Positions 51,142 to 54,608 of a stretch of 54,608 nucleotides of DNA are shown one piece after another. The stretch spans positions 1-54,608 of the forward strand of contig DATNIB010000007.1 of NCBI GenBank assembly GCA_035604685.1, written 5' to 3'. Positions within the stretch are counted from its first letter, which is position 1, and each line of letters starts with the position of its first letter. The notes beneath the pieces were generated by a model. It ran no database searches and had not been told where the DNA came from. It saw nothing but the letters and a program-made list of their open reading frames with translations. The position numbers and the translations under genes were made by a program. This DNA is from DATNIB01 sp035604685. Its GTDB lineage: Bacteria > Actinomycetota > Acidimicrobiia > Acidimicrobiales > RAAP-2.

Positions 51142-53007
51142 ATGATCGGATCGACGGTCGGCCCCCGACCTCACGATCGCCTGCGTGGAAGAGTCGCCCC
51201 CTCCCCCAGCCGCCGGCGAACGAAAACGCCCCCGGCGCGCCCGGAGGAACCGATCGGATCCGCCGATCTGCGCGAGATCGCTCGGGTCGCCCGTCTCCGC
51301 CGCTGGGTCGCCCTGGCCATCGCCACGACCGGCGTCTTCGACCTGGTCACCGCCGTCGTGCCGCCGACGCGCGGACAGCTGATCCTGCTCCGGCAGTTCG
51401 CGCCGTTGGTCGTGCTCCAGACCGCGGCCGCGCTGCTCGCCCTGTGCGGCCTGTCGCAGCTCGCGCTCTGGCGGGGCTTGCGCCGCGGCCAGCGGCAGGC
51501 CTCGGCCATTTCCGGCGTGGTGCTGGTCCTCGCCGCGGTGCTGCACCTGGTCCGGGGGTTCGACGGCGTGCAGAGCGCGGTCAGCCTGGTCGTGCTGGCC
51601 GTTCTGGTAGCCAATCGTCGTCACTTCCGGGCCAGCGTCGATCGGCAGTGGCGGCGCTCGGGGGCGCTCCTCTTGGTGGGCTCTCTGTGCACCACGATCG
51701 CGCTCGCGGCGGCCGCGATCGAAGGGTTCTTGCTCCTTGACCCCGACGGCAACGCGGTGCCCGTCCACCTGGCCCTGTTGGCGGTCGTCGAACGTTTGAT
51801 CGGCATGCAGACGGTCTCGCTCCCGCACCGACTCGACCGCTTCCTCAGCCCCACGCTGCTCGGTGTCGGACTGGCCCTCGCCGTCGCCGGGCTCGTCGTC
51901 ATCTCGCGACCGGTCGTCGACCGGCGGCTCCGGGCCGGCCGCCGCTCCCAGGTGGCGGCGCGGCAGCTGGTGGGCCTGCACGGCATGGGCACCCTCGACT
52001 ATTTCGCCCTGCGCGACGACAAGCAGCACTTCTTCGCCGGCGACACCCTCGTTCCCTACGCGGTGCACTCGGGTGTGTGCCTCGTGTCGCCCGACCCGAT
52101 CGGACCCCTTGAGAACCGGGCCGCCGCCTGGGCGGCGTTCTGCCGGTACGCGGACACGCAGGGGTGGATCGTGGCGGTGCTGGGCGCAGATGACACCTGG
52201 CTGGCCACCTACCGCCAGGCCGGCATGCGTTCGCTCTACATCGGCGACGAGGCCGTGGTCGACCTGCACTCGTTCAACCTGGCCGGCGGTCAGAAGAAGG
52301 GGCTGCGCCAGGCCGTGAACCGAATCGCCCGCTACGGGTACACCATCTCCTTCCACGACCCACTCGAGCTCGACGCCACGCTCGCCTCCCAACTGCAGTC
52401 CGTGATGGAGCGGAGCCGGCGCGGCCACCACGAGCGCGGCTTCTCGATGACCCTCGGCCGCCTCTTCGACCCCGAGGACGCTGGCCTCCTGCTGGCGGTG
52501 GCGCACCATCCCGACGGCACCCCGGTCGCGTTCTGCCAGTTCGTCCCGGCGCCGGGCATCGGCGGCTACTCGCTCGACCTCATGCGGCGCGACGAGGGTA
52601 CCCATCCCAACGGGCTGATCGACTTCGTCATCGTGTCGACGATCGAGCACCTGCGGGCCCTCGGCGCCGACTCGCTCGCCCTCAACTTCGCCACGATGCG
52701 CGCCGTGATGGCCGGCGAGACGGGTGACTCCCTGGCAACGCGGCTCTTCCGACGCGGCCTCAAGCACCTCTCCGGATCGATGCAGATCGAGTCGTTGTGG
52801 CGCTTCAGCGCCAAGTACGAGCCGGAGTGGATCGGCCGGCACCTGGTCTTCGGCTCGGTGGAACACATCTTGGCCGTCGGCCTCGCCGTGGCCCGTGCCG
52901 AGTCCTGGTGGGAACTCCCGATCATCGGGCGCTATCTACGCGCCGATCACGATCGGCGCTCCGCCGCGTCTTCCGCCGCCGGCGGCCAGGCGGCCCAGGC
53001 GGCCTGA
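51142..53007 (+). CDS. Phosphatidylglycerol lysyltransferase-like protein (DUF2156 domain)
   Basis: The 621-residue protein has a basic, Arg-rich head of ~55 residues, about six hydrophobic helices (~55-265), then a DUF2156/GNAT-type domain (~290-600): GLHGMGTLDYFALRDDKQHF, VCLVSPDPIGPLENR, GQKKGLRQAVNRIARYGYTI, MERSRRGHHERGFSM, GYSLDLMRRDEGTHPNGLID and LALNFATMRAVMAGETGD. This matches MprF/LpiA-type aminoacyl-phosphatidylglycerol synthases, which use aminoacyl-tRNA to put a positive charge on membrane lipid and give resistance to cationic peptides; fewer helices than the full MprF flippase are present. ATG 51142 is chosen over an upstream frame because a good promoter ends 9 bases before it. 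Confidence 0.86.
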   Translation: MIGSTVGPRPHDRLRGRVAPSPSRRRTKTPPARPEEPIGSADLREIARVARLRRWVALAIATTGVFDLVTAVVPPTRGQLILLRQFAPLVVLQTAAALLALCGLSQLALWRGLRRGQRQASAISGVVLVLAAVLHLVRGFDGVQSAVSLVVLAVLVANRRHFRASVDRQWRRSGALLLVGSLCTTIALAAAAIEGFLLLDPDGNAVPVHLALLAVVERLIGMQTVSLPHRLDRFLSPTLLGVGLALAVAGLVVISRPVVDRRLRAGRRSQVAARQLVGLHGMGTLDYFALRDDKQHFFAGDTLVPYAVHSGVCLVSPDPIGPLENRAAAWAAFCRYADTQGWIVAVLGADDTWLATYRQAGMRSLYIGDEAVVDLHSFNLAGGQKKGLRQAVNRIARYGYTISFHDPLELDATLASQLQSVMERSRRGHHERGFSMTLGRLFDPEDAGLLLAVAHHPDGTPVAFCQFVPAPGIGGYSLDLMRRDEGTHPNGLIDFVIVSTIEHLRALGADSLALNFATMRAVMAGETGDSLATRLFRRGLKHLSGSMQIESLWRFSAKYEPEWIGRHLVFGSVEHILAVGLAVARAESWWELPIIGRYLRADHDRRSAASSAAGGQAAQAA

Positions 53008-53016
53008 CACCAACGG

Positions 53017-53040
53017 CCTGCGCCGACCCGCAGGCGCAGG
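53017..53040 (+). terminator. Hairpin after the lysyltransferase-like gene
   Basis: CCTGCGCC (53017-53024) and GGCGCAGG (53033-53040) form a perfect 8-pair stem with an 8-base loop, 9 bases beyond the stop codon. No T-run follows, as is common for actinobacterial terminators. The remaining stretch to 53299 shows no clear gene. Confidence 0.5.
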
Positions 53041-53299
53041 TTGGCGGAGGTGGCGCGATGGATCCGCGGGAACGCGGCGACCGGCGACCGGCCCCACCCC
53101 GACCTGCCGTCCTGTCACAACGCCTGCATAGGGTTCGCTTCGCAGCGGTCGCCTGTCACTGGGCGCGCTGACCGCCTGCACTCGCTCCTCGACGAGCCAC
53201 CGTGGTGGGTCATCCCGGTCGCGCTGTCCTCCGACCCCACGCCCTGCGCGTGGGACCAGCGCGCTGACGGGCGGCCCCGTGACCCGAGAGGGGGGCCGC

Positions 53300-54112
53300 A
53301 TGGCCGCCAACGGCCAGCATGCCGAACTCGTCAACCGCCTGACCGAAGGGATCGCCGATCTCACGTCCTCTGATCGGTGGCGGCGGTACCTGGACTTCCA
53401 GAGCCGCTTCCATCGCTACAGCGCCGGCAACGTGCTCCTCATCCTGTCCCAACGCCCGGACGCGACCCGGGTGGCCGGCTTCCGGGCGTGGCAGGCGCTG
53501 GATCGTTCGGTGCGCAGGGGAGAGCGCGCGCTGTGGATCCTGGCGCCGATGGTCCGCCGTCGGTGCATCGGCGATCCGGAGGGAGAGGCGCGAATCGGCG
53601 GGTTCAAGTGGGTGCCGGTGTTCGACGTGTCCCAGACCGAGGGCGCCGATCTGCCGTCGGTCTGTCGCCCGCTGTCGGGCGACGACGACGGCCCGGCCTT
53701 CGAGCGCCTCATCGAGATCGCCACGCTGATCGGCTTTCGCGTCGAGGACCACCGCTTCGACGGGCCCACCAACGGAGACTGCTGCCACCGCCGGCGCCGG
53801 ATCAGGGTCGAGGTGGCGCGCTCGGCGCGCCAGCGGGTGAAGACGCTGGCCCATGAGCTGGCCCACGCCATCCTCCACGAGAGGGTCGGCGACCGCAGCG
53901 TGGCCGAGCTCGAGGCCGAGTCGACCGCCTATGTGGTCTGCCAGCACCTCGGCATCGACACCGCCGAGTACACATTCGGCTACGTGGCCACCTGGGCGGG
54001 CGGTGGGGCGGCGGCGATCGCCGCGATCAAGGCCTCGTGCGACCGGATCCAGCGGGCCGCCGACACCATCGTCGGCTCGCTCGCCCTCCGACATCCCTTG
54101 GACGAACGGTAG
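53300..54112 (+). CDS. ArdC-like zinc peptidase (antirestriction/M78-type)
   Basis: The 270-residue protein has an N-terminal domain of the ArdC type (RYLDFQSRFHRYSAGNVLLI, GFRAWQALDRSVRRGERALW, KWVPVFDVSQTEG) and a C-terminal zinc-peptidase motif HELAH (residues 185-189) followed by VAELEAESTAYVVCQHLGID with the third-ligand Glu. ArdC-family proteins carried by plasmids and integrative elements counter restriction of incoming DNA; the family also includes ImmA/IrrE-like peptidases. ATG 53300 is used (GAGAGGGGG upstream); GTG 53279 is in frame. There is no phage or plasmid gene beside it in the window, so mobile-element origin is unproven. Confidence 0.85.
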   Translation: MAANGQHAELVNRLTEGIADLTSSDRWRRYLDFQSRFHRYSAGNVLLILSQRPDATRVAGFRAWQALDRSVRRGERALWILAPMVRRRCIGDPEGEARIGGFKWVPVFDVSQTEGADLPSVCRPLSGDDDGPAFERLIEIATLIGFRVEDHRFDGPTNGDCCHRRRRIRVEVARSARQRVKTLAHELAHAILHERVGDRSVAELEAESTAYVVCQHLGIDTAEYTFGYVATWAGGGAAAIAAIKASCDRIQRAADTIVGSLALRHPLDER

Positions 54113-54175
54113 ATGCCTGTCCGTCCAGCAGCGGGCGAGGACCGACGCAGGCGGCTGAGCCACCGCCGGCAGCGC

Positions 54176-54608
54176 TCAGGCGGGGTGCCGATGCGTGCGG
54201 TAGGTGGGGGCGTTCACCGGGCAGGAGAGCGAGTGCGGCACCTCTGCGACGTCGGCGGCCGCGGGGTTCACGATGCCGAGCGCGCTGGCGACCGCCCTGG
54301 CCGCGCACAGACCGGCGCCGATCAGCACCGCCGTGTGAAAGCCGTCGGAGAACCGTTGCGGTTGCCGGTAGGCGGCACCGGTCAGCCCGGCGAGCGCAGG
54401 GAGCACGGCGACCGCCACCAACCCGGCCACCCGGGCCACCGCGTTGTTGACGCCCGAGGCGACTCCGGCGTGGGTCGCCTCGACCGCGGCCAGCACGGTG
54501 GTGGTGAGCGGCGCCACGGTGAGCACCAGTCCCGCGCCGAAGACGACCACCGACGGGAGCACCGACGTGAGGTAGTGCGAACCGACCTGCACCCGGGTCA
54601 TCAAGAGC
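54176..54608 (-). CDS. MFS transporter, C-terminal part (5' end outside window)
   Basis: About 144 residues are visible up to the right window edge, beginning LMTRVQVGSHYLTSVLPSVV. They contain hydrophobic helices (VVVFGAGLVLTVAPLTTTVL, ARVAGLVAVAVLPALAGLTG and FHTAVLIGAGLCAARAVASA) and the loop AVEATHAGVASGVNNAVARV, which is typical of DHA2-type (14-helix, EmrB/QacA) drug or metabolite exporters. The C-terminus reads SLSCPVNAPTYRTHRHPA and seems complete. The substrate cannot be inferred. Confidence 0.85.
   Translation of the reverse strand, partial: LLMTRVQVGSHYLTSVLPSVVVFGAGLVLTVAPLTTTVLAAVEATHAGVASGVNNAVARVAGLVAVAVLPALAGLTGAAYRQPQRFSDGFHTAVLIGAGLCAARAVASALGIVNPAAADVAEVPHSLSCPVNAPTYRTHRHPA

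Overview
This window is high-GC DNA from an actinobacterium. The gene content suits the Acidimicrobiia or a nearby lineage better than Streptomyces or Mycobacterium: a hopanoid operon, F420 genes (cofD, cofE), flavin/F420-type luciferase-fold oxidoreductases, LytR-CpsA-Psr and L,D-transpeptidase envelope enzymes, Thr-rich extracytoplasmic tails and an archaeal-type riboflavin synthase. That lineage call is an inference. I see no rRNA, tRNA, CRISPR array or insertion sequence. GTG starts, 4-base start/stop overlaps (ATGA, GTGA, TTGA) and probable leaderless promoters (TANNNT 6-11 bases before the start codon) recur throughout.

Layout. (1) 1-669: a truncated diguanylate-cyclase-type gene. (2) 891-11704, minus strand: a compact hopanoid operon read hpnC-hpnD-hpnE-prenyl synthase-shc-[hpnG-like/ispH fusion]-hpnH-dxs, with a broken luciferase-like gene at its 3' end. 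HpnC/D/E make squalene, Shc cyclises it, HpnH and the HpnG-like domain extend the side chain, and Dxs and IspH supply MEP-pathway precursors. A two-headed MerR-TetR regulator (11840-12679) lies just upstream. (3) 12745-18424: a mixed region with a repeat-containing small ORF coupled to an orphan adenine methylase, an F420/flavin oxidoreductase, an amidase, a 2-hydroxyacid dehydrogenase coupled to a 41-residue microprotein, and riboflavin synthase.

(4) 18503-46556: a long envelope and sugar-nucleotide region. It holds LCP ligase, L,D-transpeptidase, a thiolase, a phosphosugar isomerase, a Trm112-like protein, phosphomannomutase, a large polytopic membrane protein, a CPBP protease, FtsH, a DUF5719-type protein, a giant GT2 membrane glycosyltransferase, nucleotide-sugar epimerases, three tandem GT4 glycosyltransferases, cofD-cofE, a ManC-like nucleotidyltransferase and a SARP/BTAD regulator. 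Its content recalls the M. tuberculosis Rv3256c-Rv3267 neighbourhood (manB, fbiA/fbiB, manC, rmlD, cpsA), but no whiB is seen between the blocks.

(5) 46809-54608: an OmpR-type two-component system, a small secreted protein, a cation/proton antiporter, a lysyl-phosphatidylglycerol-synthase-like protein, an ArdC-like zinc peptidase and a truncated MFS transporter; an envelope/ion-stress flavour is inferred.

The most unusual items are the HpnG-like/IspH fusion, the MerR-TetR regulator, a 17-of-19-base motif shared by two promoter regions, the archaeal-type riboflavin synthase, and two small ORFs joined to downstream genes by start/stop overlaps.
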